Shown here one piece after another: positions 47,494-55,993 of a stretch of 64,000 bases of DNA (its first letter is position 1; the number at the start of each line of letters is the position of its first letter). The stretch covers positions 1 to 64,000 of the forward strand of contig NZ_JAAVUS010000006.1 in the NCBI RefSeq assembly GCF_018449525.1. Reading direction: 5' to 3'. The notes beneath the pieces were generated by a model that had not been told where the DNA came from, searched no databases, and saw only the letters and a list, made by a program, of their open reading frames with translations. Made by a program: the position numbers and the translations under genes. The DNA comes from Bradyrhizobium sp. dw_78. Its GTDB lineage: Bacteria > Pseudomonadota > Alphaproteobacteria > Rhizobiales > Xanthobacteraceae.

Positions 47494-47648
47494 GATTTCT
47501 CGTCAGGTCGGAGGCCGCATTTTCTCTTATGCTAGAAGTGCAACGCTTTCAGTACGTCGGGGTCGGGCATTGACTAGAAATGTTCTAATCGTGCGGCGCC
47601 TGTTTTCGGCATTGTTACAGGGATGTGACCGTTGCCGGGGTGACAGGC

Positions 47649-48620
47649 CTATGCCGCTCCGATCAGAATGCCGACGCCCAGCACGATGACGCCGCCCAGC
47701 ACGATCTGGAATACCGCCTGCAGGAACGGCGTGTCCATATAGCGTGAACGGATGAAGGCGATCGCCCATAATTCGAAGAACACGACGATGCCCGCGATCG
47801 CGGTCGCGATCCAGAACGCGTTCGGCCATGAATCCGGCACGAGATAGGGCAGGGAGTGACCGAGGCCGCCGATGGCGGTCATGATGCCGCTGGCCGCGCC
47901 GCGCAGCCAGGGCGAGCCGCGTCCGGTCAGAGATCCGTCGTCGGAGAGCGCTTCGGCAAATCCCATGCTGATGCCGGCGCCGATCGAGGCGGCCAATCCC
48001 ACCAGGAAGGTCTGCCAGTTCTGATGCGTCGCGAAGGCCGCGGCGAACAACGGGGCGAGTGTCGAAACCGAGCCGTCCATCAATCCGGCGAGACCTGGCT
48101 GCACATATTGCAGCACGAAGACGCGCTGGCGGGTTCTGTCCTCGTTGGCGCGAACGTCCGGACTGAGGATCTTGTCGGTCAGCTGCTCCGCAAGCCGTTC
48201 ATGGCCTTTTTCCGCCTCCGCGAGGTCGCCCAGCAGCCGGCGGACGCCGACATCCTGGGCCAGCTCGACAGCCTTGACGTAAAACCGCTCGGCCTCGAAT
48301 TCCATCGTCTCGACCTCTTTCCGGATGGTGTCGAGCGGCAGGTTCTTGGTGAGCCAGATCGGACGGCGGCGCAAGAATCCCCGGACATCCTCGCGACGGA
48401 TTGGCGGCAAATGCGGTCCGAAACGCTGCTCGTACAGTTCCAGCAGCCGGTGGCGATGGCCGGTTTCCTCTTCGGCCATCTCCTCGAACAGTTTTGCCGA
48501 ATCCGGATAGCGTCCGGCCAGGTCCTCGGCGAAGGTCATGTAGATGCGGCTGTCTTCCTCTTCCGAGGAGATCGCGACCGCGAGCACTTCCCGCTCGGTC
48601 AGATCGGAGAAATTCTTCAC
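47649..48620 (-). CDS. mbfA: Membrane-bound ferritin MbfA (ferritin-like/VIT1 fusion iron exporter)
   Basis: 323 residues. N-terminal ferritin/rubrerythrin-like domain (~1-150) with the di-iron carboxylates and ExxH motifs: [39 protein letters not shown] and [10 protein letters not shown]. The C-terminal part (~165-323) is a VIT1-like transporter with about five membrane segments ([28 protein letters not shown]). In Bradyrhizobium and Agrobacterium MbfA exports iron and protects against H2O2 and is repressed by Irr. An Irr-type control element sits 19 bases upstream, which fits that scheme. Confidence 0.93.
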   Translation of the reverse strand: MKNFSDLTEREVLAVAISSEEEDSRIYMTFAEDLAGRYPDSAKLFEEMAEEETGHRHRLLELYEQRFGPHLPPIRREDVRGFLRRRPIWLTKNLPLDTIRKEVETMEFEAERFYVKAVELAQDVGVRRLLGDLAEAEKGHERLAEQLTDKILSPDVRANEDRTRQRVFVLQYVQPGLAGLMDGSVSTLAPLFAAAFATHQNWQTFLVGLAASIGAGISMGFAEALSDDGSLTGRGSPWLRGAASGIMTAIGGLGHSLPYLVPDSWPNAFWIATAIAGIVVFFELWAIAFIRSRYMDTPFLQAVFQIVLGGVIVLGVGILIGAA

Positions 48621-48638
48621 GCTTCCGGCCTTTTTAGA

Positions 48639-48655
48639 ATTAGAATAATTCTAAA
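48639..48655. promoter_or_regulatory. Iron control element (Irr-binding site) in the mbfA promoter
   Basis: ATTAGAA-TAA-TTCTAAA, one base off the perfect ICE form TTTAGAA-N3-TTCTAAA. A further TTTAGAA overlaps 7 bases to the left (48633-48639). Followed by TATATAA on the side of mbfA's divergent neighbour. Irr bound here would repress mbfA when iron is low. Confidence 0.85.
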
Positions 48656-48739
48656 CTATATAAAGGCAGGCCGCGGGCAGGTCAAATCGGTATGCTTGTC
48701 GGTGTTTTTGCAGGAATTCGAGCAGGGAGGACGACAGAG

Positions 48740-49462
48740 ATGCAGGATGCCACCGCGCAACCGCCGAAAGCGCATCATTCGACCGAGGACCGCATCGACG
48801 TGCTGGAGGAACTGCTGCACGAGCGTTACTCCGTCCGTGCCTTCCTGCCGCAGCCCGTGCCGCGCCCGATCATCGAACGCATCCTGACGGCGGCGCAACG
48901 CACAGCATCCTGGTGCAACAGCCAGCCCTGGCAGGTCGTGATCGCCAGCGGCGAGGCGAAGGAGCGGTTTCGCAAATTGATCTATGCCGAGGCTATTTCG
49001 GGCGCCGGGGACGACTATGACCTGCCACCGCCGCGGGAATATCTCGGCGTCTATCTCGACCGCCGCCGTGAAAGCGGATTCCAGCTTTACAATACGCTGG
49101 GCATTGTCAGAGGCGACAAGGCCGCCTATGCCAAACAGGCGCTGGAGAACTACAATTTCTTTGGCGCGCCGCATGTCGCGATCATTCATTCGACCGAAGC
49201 GCTCGGAACCTACGGCGCGATCGATTGCGGCGCCTATGTCGGCAATTTCATGCTGGCGGCGCAGGCGCTCGGTCTCGGCACCATTCCGCAAGCCGCCCTG
49301 GCGCGTCATTCCGGCCTGATCCGCCGCCACTTCAAACTCGGCGACGACCGCCGCGTGGTCTGCGGAATTTCATTCGGCTACGCGGACAGCGCCCACAAGG
49401 TCAACAGCTACCGCACCTCGCGCGCCAGTCTCGCCGACACCGTGACCTTCGTGGACGAGTAA
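48740..49462 (+). CDS. Nitroreductase-family flavoprotein
   Basis: 240 residues from the ATG at 48740, with GGGAGG upstream; an earlier in-frame ATG at 48692 lacks a signal. FMN-binding nitroreductase layout: LHERYSVRAFLPQPVPRPII, TASWCNSQPWQVVIA, then GAYVGNFMLAAQALGLGTIP and FSFGYAD-like end (GISFGYADSAHKVN). Usual length is ~220. Divergent from mbfA across the ICE; iron control of this gene is possible but not shown. Substrate unknown. Confidence 0.9.
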   Translation: MQDATAQPPKAHHSTEDRIDVLEELLHERYSVRAFLPQPVPRPIIERILTAAQRTASWCNSQPWQVVIASGEAKERFRKLIYAEAISGAGDDYDLPPPREYLGVYLDRRRESGFQLYNTLGIVRGDKAAYAKQALENYNFFGAPHVAIIHSTEALGTYGAIDCGAYVGNFMLAAQALGLGTIPQAALARHSGLIRRHFKLGDDRRVVCGISFGYADSAHKVNSYRTSRASLADTVTFVDE

Positions 49463-49469
49463 CGGCGTT

Positions 49470-50255
49470 CTAAAACCGCGGCGGCCGCTTTTCCGCGAAC
49501 GCCTTGATGCCTTCCTTGATCTCGTCGCCGCGCATGCTGTCGCGGTGGCGGCGGTCGGCGGCTTCGCCATCGAGCTGGCCGCGGGCGAATTCGTTGATCG
49601 CGCGCTTCATGCCGCGCATCGCGACCGGCGCGTTGCCGGCGAGAATCGTCGCGAGCCGGTCGACCTCCCGGTCGAGCGTATCGGCGGACGCCACTGCCGT
49701 GAGATAGCCGATCCGCAGCATCTCGCTTGCGTCGATCTTTTGCGCGGTCAGGAACAGTTTCTTGGCGTTGTCGGCGCCGAGCCGCGACACGTAGCGCATG
49801 ATGCCGCTCTTGTAATAATGCAGCCCGAGCCGCGCCGCCGGCATGAACATCTCGGCGCTGTCGATGCCGATGCGGAAATCGCAGGCCAGCGCCAGATCGG
49901 TGGCGCCGCCATAGACGCCGCCGTTGAGCCGGCAGATCGTGGGAACGCCGAGATCCTCGAGCCGGTTGACGACGGCCTCGAACGCCGATCCGCCGCTCTC
50001 CTGCTCGACGGCGCTGGTGGCGCGCTCCGCGACCGAGTTGAGATCATATCCGGCACTGAAGGCGCGGCCGGTGCCGGTCAACACCAATACCCGCACCGCC
50101 GGATCGGCCTCGATCCGCTCGAACAGTTTTGTGAGCGCGGCGAGATCGTCGGCTTGCAGCCGGTTCAGATGCCGGGGCCGGTTGAGGCGGATGGTGGCGC
50201 GCGCGCCGTCGATGTCGAGGATGGGCGCGCTCGCGGTCTCGGCCGCTTCGGTCAT
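49470..50255 (-). CDS. Enoyl-CoA hydratase/isomerase (crotonase) family protein
   Basis: 261 residues from the ATG at 50255, with GACGGAGAC ahead. Crotonase features: RLNRPRHLNRLQADDL, RAFSAGYDLNSV and NGGVYGGATDLALACDFRIG. The C-terminal end (AFAEKRPPRF) is standard. Converges with the nitroreductase gene (7 bases between stops) and lies just after the channel gene on its own strand. Specific reaction not assignable. Confidence 0.88.
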   Translation of the reverse strand: MTEAAETASAPILDIDGARATIRLNRPRHLNRLQADDLAALTKLFERIEADPAVRVLVLTGTGRAFSAGYDLNSVAERATSAVEQESGGSAFEAVVNRLEDLGVPTICRLNGGVYGGATDLALACDFRIGIDSAEMFMPAARLGLHYYKSGIMRYVSRLGADNAKKLFLTAQKIDASEMLRIGYLTAVASADTLDREVDRLATILAGNAPVAMRGMKRAINEFARGQLDGEAADRRHRDSMRGDEIKEGIKAFAEKRPPRF

Positions 50256-50277
50256 GGCTGTCTCCGTCGGGTCATAT

Positions 50278-51390
50278 CTATTGGTTTTCCAATTCGCGAC
50301 GCTTGGCTTCGGCATCGATGGTCTGCGACAGATCGGGATGCCGCGCCATCAACACGCGGAAGTCGACCAGATCGAGTACCAGCAGCTTGGATAGCCGCGT
50401 GGTCGCGATGTTGGCGGAGCGCAGATGGTTGCCGAGCAGTGCCATCTCGCCAAAGAACGCGCCTTCGCCGAGCCTGACCTTCTTGCCCGGCAAATCGACC
50501 TCGACCTCGCCGGACGCGATGAAATACATGCAGTCGCCGGCCTGGCCCTTGCGGATGATCGTGGTGCGCGGCGGCAAATCCATCGTGCGCAGCATGTGCG
50601 TGACATCGGCGATCGCGGCCGGACCGAGCGCGGCGAAGAACGGCACCTTGCTGACGGATTCCCAGGTCTTGAGAAAATTGTCGCGCCGGGTTTCCGCGGC
50701 GAAGCCGGTGGCGAGAATGCCGGTCCAGAGGCCGAATACGCCGAGGCCGCAGATCATCACGAAGGCCGCGACCAGACGGCCGAGCGGCGTGATCGGCACC
50801 ACGTCGCCATAGCCGGTCGTGGTCAGGGTCGCGACCGCCCACCACAGGGCGGCGGGAATGTTGTCGAAGGCCGCCGGCTGCGCGTCGCGCTCGAGGAAAT
50901 AGACCGCGACCGAGGCGACGAACAGCACCACCAGGAAGATCACCAGCACGCTGAGCAGCGGCCCGGATTCCTGCACGAGCACCCGGCGCAACTGCCGCAA
51001 GCCGCGGACGCCCGGCAGCACCTTCAGGAGCCAGAGCACGCCGAGCAGCCACGCGGTCTTTGGAGCGGCGCCGGACACCAGCGCCAGCGGCACCGCCAAT
51101 GCGCCGGCGGCATCCACCAGTCCCCGGAGCGACACGACATAGCTCCATACGGTCTGCGCCAGGATGGCATGGCGCAGCCGCACCCCCCATTCGAACACGA
51201 AGAACGCCAGACACGCCCATAGCAGCGCACCGATCCAGCGATACAATACGTCGTAGGCGGGCTCGACGGTGAGAAGCATCATCATGGCGACGCCGGTCGC
51301 CACCGCGATATAGGCCGGCTGCGTCATGTTGCGGCCGGCCGTTGCGGCCACGAACTGCGCCAGGGCAGGAGAGGAGGGCGGCTTTGACAT
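50278..51390 (-). CDS. Cyclic-nucleotide-gated potassium channel (MloK1-like)
   Basis: 370 residues from the ATG at 51390; an in-frame ATG at 51441 is possible, neither has a good ribosome-binding site. Six membrane segments (voltage-sensor-like S1-S4 with LKVLPGVRGLRQLRRVL as S4/linker, then S5-pore-S6), selectivity filter TLTTTGYGD, and a C-terminal cyclic-nucleotide-binding domain (~245-360) whose phosphate cassette reads FFGEMALLGNHLRSANI. This is the organisation of MlotiK1 from Mesorhizobium, which opens on cAMP. A second cNMP-binding protein is encoded divergently upstream. Confidence 0.93.
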   Translation of the reverse strand: MSKPPSSPALAQFVAATAGRNMTQPAYIAVATGVAMMMLLTVEPAYDVLYRWIGALLWACLAFFVFEWGVRLRHAILAQTVWSYVVSLRGLVDAAGALAVPLALVSGAAPKTAWLLGVLWLLKVLPGVRGLRQLRRVLVQESGPLLSVLVIFLVVLFVASVAVYFLERDAQPAAFDNIPAALWWAVATLTTTGYGDVVPITPLGRLVAAFVMICGLGVFGLWTGILATGFAAETRRDNFLKTWESVSKVPFFAALGPAAIADVTHMLRTMDLPPRTTIIRKGQAGDCMYFIASGEVEVDLPGKKVRLGEGAFFGEMALLGNHLRSANIATTRLSKLLVLDLVDFRVLMARHPDLSQTIDAEAKRRELENQ

Positions 51391-51770
51391 CGGGGAGCGG
51401 CGTTTGTCGGTGAAAAGGTCTTGTCCGGCCGGGCGCGGCATGACAGGCCCGGCAAGGTGCCCGCGCGGGAGGGGGCCGTCAACGAGGGGGTATAAACAGA
51501 GTTATCGCAAACAGAGCTATCGCAGAAATAGCGGTGAACGGCCCGGAATAAGACCTCCGGCGCCAAGGTCCGGGAATAGAACGATCCGCCCGGCGATCCG
51601 GGTAACGGGACCGGATCGCGGATTTGGCCGGCCTGGCCTGGAATTCACGACAAAACATCGGCTTTTCGCCTTATACCAAAAGCCGGCGCGCGCCTTATGA
51701 TAGGGCGCGCCGGAATCCGATGTCGAAATCCGACGCCCAGATTTATTTGCCCTGAAATTGGTTGGCACCG
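51391..51770. promoter_or_regulatory. Divergent intergenic region with tandem 15-base repeat and hairpins
   Basis: Contains AAACAGAG(T/C)TATCGC twice in tandem at 51494-51523, a perfect 9-base inverted repeat GCGATCCGG-N9-CCGGATCGC at 51593-51619, and a GC-rich hairpin around 51683-51712. Promoters for the channel and the cNMP-binding protein must lie here. No gene seen. Confidence 0.6.
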
Positions 51771-52436
51771 ATGGATACCTCACATCTCGCAGAGCACGCC
51801 GGCACCGCAGGTACGTTGTTCGCCTCCGTTTTCGTCGTCGCCACCACCACGATGCGGACGATGATCCCGTTGCGGGTCTTCGCCATTCTCACCAACATCG
51901 TTCTGATCACGACCGCGATTCCGAGCCATAATTATCTGGTCATCCTGGTGCAGACCCTGGTGCTGGTGCTCAATTCCTATCGCCTGCACCAGATGCTGCA
52001 ATTGGTGCGCGACGTGAAGCGATCCGTTAACAGCGATCTGTCGATGGAATGGCTGAAGCCGTTCATGACCGAGCGCAAATGCAACGCGGGCGAGATCCTG
52101 TTCTACAAGGACGAGAAGGCCGAGGACATGCTCTACATTGTCAGCGGCCGGTTCAGGCTGGTCGAATCCGGAATCGAATTGCCGGTGGGCGCCATCGTCG
52201 GTGAGCTTGGCATGTTGTCGCCGCAGAAAGCGCGAACCCAGACGCTGGAGTGCATCGAGTCCGGCCTGATCCTGAGCGTCAGCTACAACAAGGTCGAGGA
52301 GCTCTACGTGCAGAACCCGGCCTTCGGCTTTTATTTCCTTCGCCTGGCAAGCGCGCGGCTGTTTCAGAACATCGGCGCGCTCGAGCAGCGGCTGGCGCAG
52401 CAAACTGTGCCGGCTGCCGCGCCGAAACCGGCCTGA
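51771..52436 (+). CDS. Membrane-anchored cyclic-nucleotide-binding protein (Popeye-like arrangement)
   Basis: 221 residues from the ATG at 51771. About three membrane segments (~14-75: TLFASVFVVATTTMRTMIPL, VFAILTNIVLITTAIPS, LVILVQTLVLVLNSY) are followed by a cyclic-nucleotide-binding domain (~95-205; RKCNAGEILFYKDEKAEDML, cassette VGELGMLSPQKARTQTLE keeping Gly-Glu and Arg-Thr). No DNA-binding domain. Three helices plus one cNMP domain is the plan of Popeye-domain cAMP effectors. It precedes the DUF6537-like gene by 18 bases and so is likely co-transcribed with it. Confidence 0.85.
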   Translation: MDTSHLAEHAGTAGTLFASVFVVATTTMRTMIPLRVFAILTNIVLITTAIPSHNYLVILVQTLVLVLNSYRLHQMLQLVRDVKRSVNSDLSMEWLKPFMTERKCNAGEILFYKDEKAEDMLYIVSGRFRLVESGIELPVGAIVGELGMLSPQKARTQTLECIESGLILSVSYNKVEELYVQNPAFGFYFLRLASARLFQNIGALEQRLAQQTVPAAAPKPA

Positions 52437-52454
52437 AGAACCGGGGGCGGCTGC

Positions 52455-53315
52455 GTGGAAGACGGCGTCCTTTCCTCGTTACATTATCTGTTCGCCGACA
52501 TCATCGGCGACGATGATGACGTGGCGCCCGGCCTGCCCGACGATGTGCCCGACGGGACGGCGGCCATCGTCAGCGCCGGAATCGACCGGCTGATCGATTA
52601 TCAGAGCACCAGCTATGCGCAGCTTTACGTCGAGCGGCTGCGGCGCTTTGCCGGCAGGCCGGGCGTCGATGCCGCGATGTTCGGCGAGATCGCTCAACTG
52701 ATGGCGATGCGCATGAGCTATGAGGATCCGATCCGGATCGCGCAGTTGAAGCTGACCGGACGGCAGCCGGGCGGCGACCGCAGGAAATTCCGGATCGATG
52801 AATTGATCGGCGCGCTTCCGGCTGTCATCGCCGAACCGGTGATCGACCTGCTCGACCGGTTGAACTGGGCGCATGCGCCGGTCTCGATCCGCTACAGCGC
52901 CGCCGGCCGCTGGGGCATTCGCCGCCTGAAAATCGAGGCGGGGCTGAAGCGATGGCGGCTGTTTTCGGTGCGCTATGCCAGGGAGCGGGTCTGGGTCGAA
53001 CGCTGGCTGCACATGATCGATCGCAGCCTGGCCAAACAGCCGGCGGCCGCCTTGGCGGTCGTTCAGACCGCGGCCATGATTCAGGGCTATGGCCACGTCT
53101 ATCGCCAGGGGCTTGCGGACTGGCATGCGATCATCGACGGCTTGGTCAAGCCGACCTTCGACGGCGTGCTGCCGCTGACCGATCTGGCCGGTGCGATCGC
53201 CGAGGCGCGCGGGGCCGTGCAGTCTGATCGGCGACAGATCGCGCTCAAGCACCGGATCGCGGAGATCAGGGCGCGCGCGCAGTCCGCAACCGAACCGGCA
53301 AACACCGCGGCGTAG
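52455..53315 (+). CDS. DUF6537-like protein (relative of the C-terminal domain of indolepyruvate oxidoreductase)
   Basis: 286 residues. Start GTG at 52455, with GGGGGCGG ahead; no ATG is close. It matches the pattern of the C-terminal DUF6537 region of large indolepyruvate ferredoxin oxidoreductases (IDYQSTSYAQLYVERLRRFA; MAMRMSYEDPIRIAQLKL; GAVQSDRRQIALKHRIAEIR). It has no thiamine or Fe-S domain, so alone it cannot be the oxidoreductase. In bradyrhizobia such stand-alone forms may pair with an unlinked IorA/IorB. The link to the cNMP-binding gene upstream is unexplained. Confidence 0.7.
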   Translation: MEDGVLSSLHYLFADIIGDDDDVAPGLPDDVPDGTAAIVSAGIDRLIDYQSTSYAQLYVERLRRFAGRPGVDAAMFGEIAQLMAMRMSYEDPIRIAQLKLTGRQPGGDRRKFRIDELIGALPAVIAEPVIDLLDRLNWAHAPVSIRYSAAGRWGIRRLKIEAGLKRWRLFSVRYARERVWVERWLHMIDRSLAKQPAAALAVVQTAAMIQGYGHVYRQGLADWHAIIDGLVKPTFDGVLPLTDLAGAIAEARGAVQSDRRQIALKHRIAEIRARAQSATEPANTAA

Positions 53316-53819
53316 TGCCGGCGGTCAGGTGCTTCGCGTGGCTTCGAGGATTGCGACATTTTGTCCAGGCGCGCCACGCCCGCCCGCTGCGCCGCAGTAA
53401 TCCCTGGAGCGATCGCCTTGCGCGATCGTAAATACCGATAGCGTTTTCGAGCGAAGTGGATTCCGGTTCGCGTGAAGAAAATGCGTCACAACAAAAGAGG
53501 TGAGCCCGGCTCTGATTCAATCAGAACCGGTAAGGCTCTAGAAAAAAACAATTTTTCCCACCTTCGCCGCTATCCGGGACCGGCGGCGATGTTGGCTCTT
53601 CGATGCCAACCTGGGGGGCAGCCCGGATGGGCGCCAGCGTCGCTATCGCCGTTCGGCCACACTCCACGGTTTTTGAATACCTCACAGGTGCATTCCGGCA
53701 CCGGAGATGTCATAAATACAGGCATCGAATGATCCGCTTTGAGAAAATATTGTGCTGACGCCCTAGATTTCCTGTTCCCGTGTTGTCGTTTCAGATCAGT
53801 CCCAGCAAAAGGCGTTAGC
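53316..53819. other. Intergenic region with a family 1 repeat
   Basis: Holds the dispersed repeat at 53439-53541; the rest shows no gene or clear signal. Confidence 0.55.
53439..53541 (+). repeat. Dispersed ~100-bp repeat (family 1)
   Basis: Starts TAGCGTTTTCGAGCGAAG, then CCGGTTCGCGTGAAGAAAA, TGCGTCACAACAAAA and GATTCAATCAGAACCGGTAA. Full-length copy in plus orientation. Confidence 0.9.
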
Positions 53820-54221
53820 TTGTCGTTTCCTGCATTGTCATCCTCGGTTCCGGTAGGCGCGCTTGTCGGATGGATGCTCGTTCTCGCCTTCAAGCACGTC
53901 ATCGCCGATTTTGTTCTGCAAAATTCCTGGATGGCGCTCGGCAAGGACCAGAAGACCGGATGGGCGCTGCCGCTGCTGGCGCACTGCCTGGTACATCTTG
54001 CGGTTGCAATGGCGTTGATCCTGGTCCTTGCGCCGCGCTTCTGGTTTCTCGCTCTGATCGATTTCGCCATTCACATCGTGATCGACCGCGCCAAGGGGCT
54101 GGTGGCGTCGACCTTCGATGTGACGGTGGAGCATCCGTGGTTCTGGACCCTGATCGGGGTCGACCAGGCGCTGCATCATCTCACCGGATTCGGCCTGTCG
54201 ATATTCATGGCGGCGAATTGA
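53820..54221 (+). CDS. DUF3307-family membrane protein
   Basis: About 133 residues. The start is uncertain: TTG at 53820 is preceded by AAAAGG; another TTG at 53739 and an ATG at 53871 are in frame. Three to four membrane segments. The DUF3307 pattern is clear: FKHVIADFVLQNSWMALGK, LLAHCLVHLAVAMALILV and VDQALHHLTGF, with conserved His and Asp residues. An integral membrane protein of unknown role. Its end overlaps the convergent acetyltransferase gene by 17 bases. Confidence 0.8.
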   Translation: MSFPALSSSVPVGALVGWMLVLAFKHVIADFVLQNSWMALGKDQKTGWALPLLAHCLVHLAVAMALILVLAPRFWFLALIDFAIHIVIDRAKGLVASTFDVTVEHPWFWTLIGVDQALHHLTGFGLSIFMAAN

Positions 54222-54711
54222 TCCGGCCGGCCTCATCCCGGACCAGCACGCTCATTTGGTGCGGACCGATCTCGCGTTCGATCACGGTCCAGCCCATTCG
54301 CTCGTAATAATCTGAACGCGAGGGCCGGGTACACAGATAGAGGCGGCCGACGCCAAGCGCGAAACCGACGCGCGTGGCGCGCTCGACCAGCGCCGCGCCG
54401 ACACCGCGCCGGCGCGCTGGCGGCTCGACCCACACCGCCGCGACCCAGGGCGTGAATTGCGGGCGCTCCGCCAGATCCGAGGCAATCACCGAGACGGTGC
54501 CGAGAAACGTTGCGCCGTCATGCGCGACCAGCGCGAACGGAATCGGCGTCGCGTCGATGTTTTCGCGAAGCCGGTCGGAGATATAGCCAAGCGGATGGCC
54601 GCTCTCCTTCCACCATGCCCGCCAGATCCGGTCGGCGACGATATCGAAAAATTCCGGCCGTTGGCGCAGGTCAGAAATTGACAGCCCGGAACTTGAAAAG
54701 CACTGCGGCAT
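54205..54711 (-). CDS. GNAT-family N-acetyltransferase
   Basis: 168 residues from the ATG at 54711; a TTG 45 bases upstream is possible. GNAT fold with the acetyl-CoA loop ARRRGVGAALVERAT and the family pair FTPWVAAVWVEP before it, SDYYERMGWTVIER after it. Resembles single-domain acetyltransferases acting on small amines. Acceptor unknown. The 3' end overlaps the convergent DUF3307 gene. Confidence 0.88.
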   Translation of the reverse strand: MPQCFSSSGLSISDLRQRPEFFDIVADRIWRAWWKESGHPLGYISDRLRENIDATPIPFALVAHDGATFLGTVSVIASDLAERPQFTPWVAAVWVEPPARRRGVGAALVERATRVGFALGVGRLYLCTRPSRSDYYERMGWTVIEREIGPHQMSVLVRDEAGRINSPP

Positions 54712-54846
54712 GGAAGTGTGTCCGATCACGCTCGCGCGGTTCCGATTCGCGCGCAACTGGCAACGTCTCCGTACAACTACCAGTTTCCGTGGTTAACCTT
54801 GCGTTAGAGAATTGCATTGCATCTTCCATGACAAGGGAGAACGATA

Positions 54847-55245
54847 ATGTTTTCAAGCCGCGAAGCCTTCGAGAACGATTTCTGCCCGGTCCGAGACGAA
54901 CTGCTCGGCGAAATGTACCGCGCTAACGAACATAGCCTGAGCAGGCTGGTGGCGGGCGTCTCTTCCGAGGTCCGGGCCATGCTGGCGCTGTTCTGCTACC
55001 GCAGAAGCCATCTGCATTCGTTGGCGCTGTCGGTCGCGGCCAGTTGCAGCGAACGCGAATTGATCGAGGCGGGCGGACGCGCCGGCTCGGCCCTCTATGC
55101 GCTGTCCCGCGGACCGGCGAGGCGGGCCGCGCCATCGTCCGACGGCCACCGCAAGCCGATCACATTGTCGACCAAGCCGCTTTCGACCTTCGCGCCGCTC
55201 GACGAACTGGACGACGAGGATTTCGTCGAAGCCGTTCCGGCCTAA
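54847..55245 (+). CDS. Hypothetical protein
   Basis: 132 residues; ATG at 54847 with AAGGGAGAA ahead, a strong start. Mostly helical N-terminal ~90 residues (MYRANEHSLSRLVAGVSSEV, MLALFCYRRSHLHSLALSVA) then a flexible Pro/Ser region and an acidic tail (APLDELDDEDFVEAVPA). No signal peptide or membrane segment. I do not recognise the family; composition and codon use are like the neighbours, so it is probably real and lineage-specific. Confidence 0.65.
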   Translation: MFSSREAFENDFCPVRDELLGEMYRANEHSLSRLVAGVSSEVRAMLALFCYRRSHLHSLALSVAASCSERELIEAGGRAGSALYALSRGPARRAAPSSDGHRKPITLSTKPLSTFAPLDELDDEDFVEAVPA

Positions 55246-55254
55246 ATCAACACC

Positions 55255-55372
55255 GGCAGCTTGGTAGGGTAGGCAAAGCGAAGCGTGCCCACCGCAGTCC
55301 CACCGTATGGTGCGAATGGTGGGCACGGCGCGAGATGCGCCTTTGCCCGCCCTGCGGATTGTTCCGGCTTAA
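55255..55372. repeat. Intergenic repeat of the GGTGGGCACGG type (family 4)
   Basis: TAGGGTAGGCAAAGCGAAGCG, then GTGCCCACC and its complement GGTGGGCAC around a CCACCGTATGGTG core, followed by CGCCTTTGCCCGCCCTGC. Elements like this are common between bradyrhizobial genes. Confidence 0.7.
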
Positions 55373-55395
55373 GCGTCGTTACGCCTGATTTTTCT

Positions 55396-55516
55396 TCACG
55401 TCGTCCCCGCGAAAGCGGCGACCCATAACCATCGGCTTTAGTCGTCGCAGCAGGCGCTGCCATGGTGCCTTCGCGCAAGATGCACGGCGTATGGATCCCG
55501 GCGCGTCCCGGAATGA
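55396..55516. repeat. REP-like palindromic element (family 2)
   Basis: ACGTCGTCCCCGCGAAAGCGGCGACCC, then TGGATCCCGGCGCGTCCCGGAATGACGC. It abuts the family 4 element and ends a dozen bases before the stop of the cysteine-cluster gene. Confidence 0.75.
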
Positions 55517-55527
55517 CGCAAGAGGGA

Positions 55528-55863
55528 TCAAATCAGCGCCGGCAGGCCGTGCCGCCGCCGCGCCATCCGGCATTCGGCATCGCCCGGCATGCAGGTCCGG
55601 CAAACCTCGGGGCGCGCCGCGTAAATCGTGCAGGCGGTCTTGATGCCGACCTGGCCGGACAGGGCCGAACATCGCTCGCCCTCGCAACGCATGCCCGAAA
55701 GCGTCGCGTTGACGAATTGTTCGGGGATCAATTCAAGCGCGGCGTCGTCCTCGGTGCTGAAACGCGGCCAGTTCGCGGAATAGGCGCAGCACGCCCCGCA
55801 GGACTGGCAGGGATTCTGCTCACGGAGGGTCTCGGCGGCGACGGCCTGATCGTTGGCTTCCAT
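55528..55863 (-). CDS. YkgJ-family cysteine-cluster protein
   Basis: 111 residues. Conserved Cys pattern CQSCGACCAY, CSALSGQVG, CTIYAARPEVCRTC, as in the YkgJ/UPF0153 putative zinc- or iron-chelating domain. Ten or so Cys residues in a protein this small point to bound metal. Cytosolic. The upstream side is a tandem pair of family 1 repeat pieces. Function unproven in any member. Confidence 0.88.
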   Translation of the reverse strand: MEANDQAVAAETLREQNPCQSCGACCAYSANWPRFSTEDDAALELIPEQFVNATLSGMRCEGERCSALSGQVGIKTACTIYAARPEVCRTCMPGDAECRMARRRHGLPALI

Positions 55864-55872
55864 GCCGTCGGT

Positions 55873-55971
55873 CTATCGCGTTTTCAAGCGAAGTGGAAAC
55901 CGGTTCGCGTGAAGAAAACGCGTCAAAACAAGCTCTATCGCGTTTTCAAGCGAAGTGGAAACCGGTTCGCG
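55873..55971 (+). repeat. Two truncated family 1 repeats in tandem
   Basis: CTATCGCGTTTTCAAGCGAA begins at 55873 and again at 55935, a 62-base period. The first piece runs to CGTCAAAACAAG, the second stops after CCGGTTCGCG; both lack the ATTCAATCAGAACC end. Confidence 0.88.
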
Positions 55972-55993
55972 CCCAGCCGGCACCCCGCCAGCC

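Noticed and set aside
48692..48739. Longer N-terminus for the nitroreductase from an upstream ATG
   Set aside because: No ribosome-binding site there, whereas GGGAGG precedes the ATG at 48740, and the family starts near that point.
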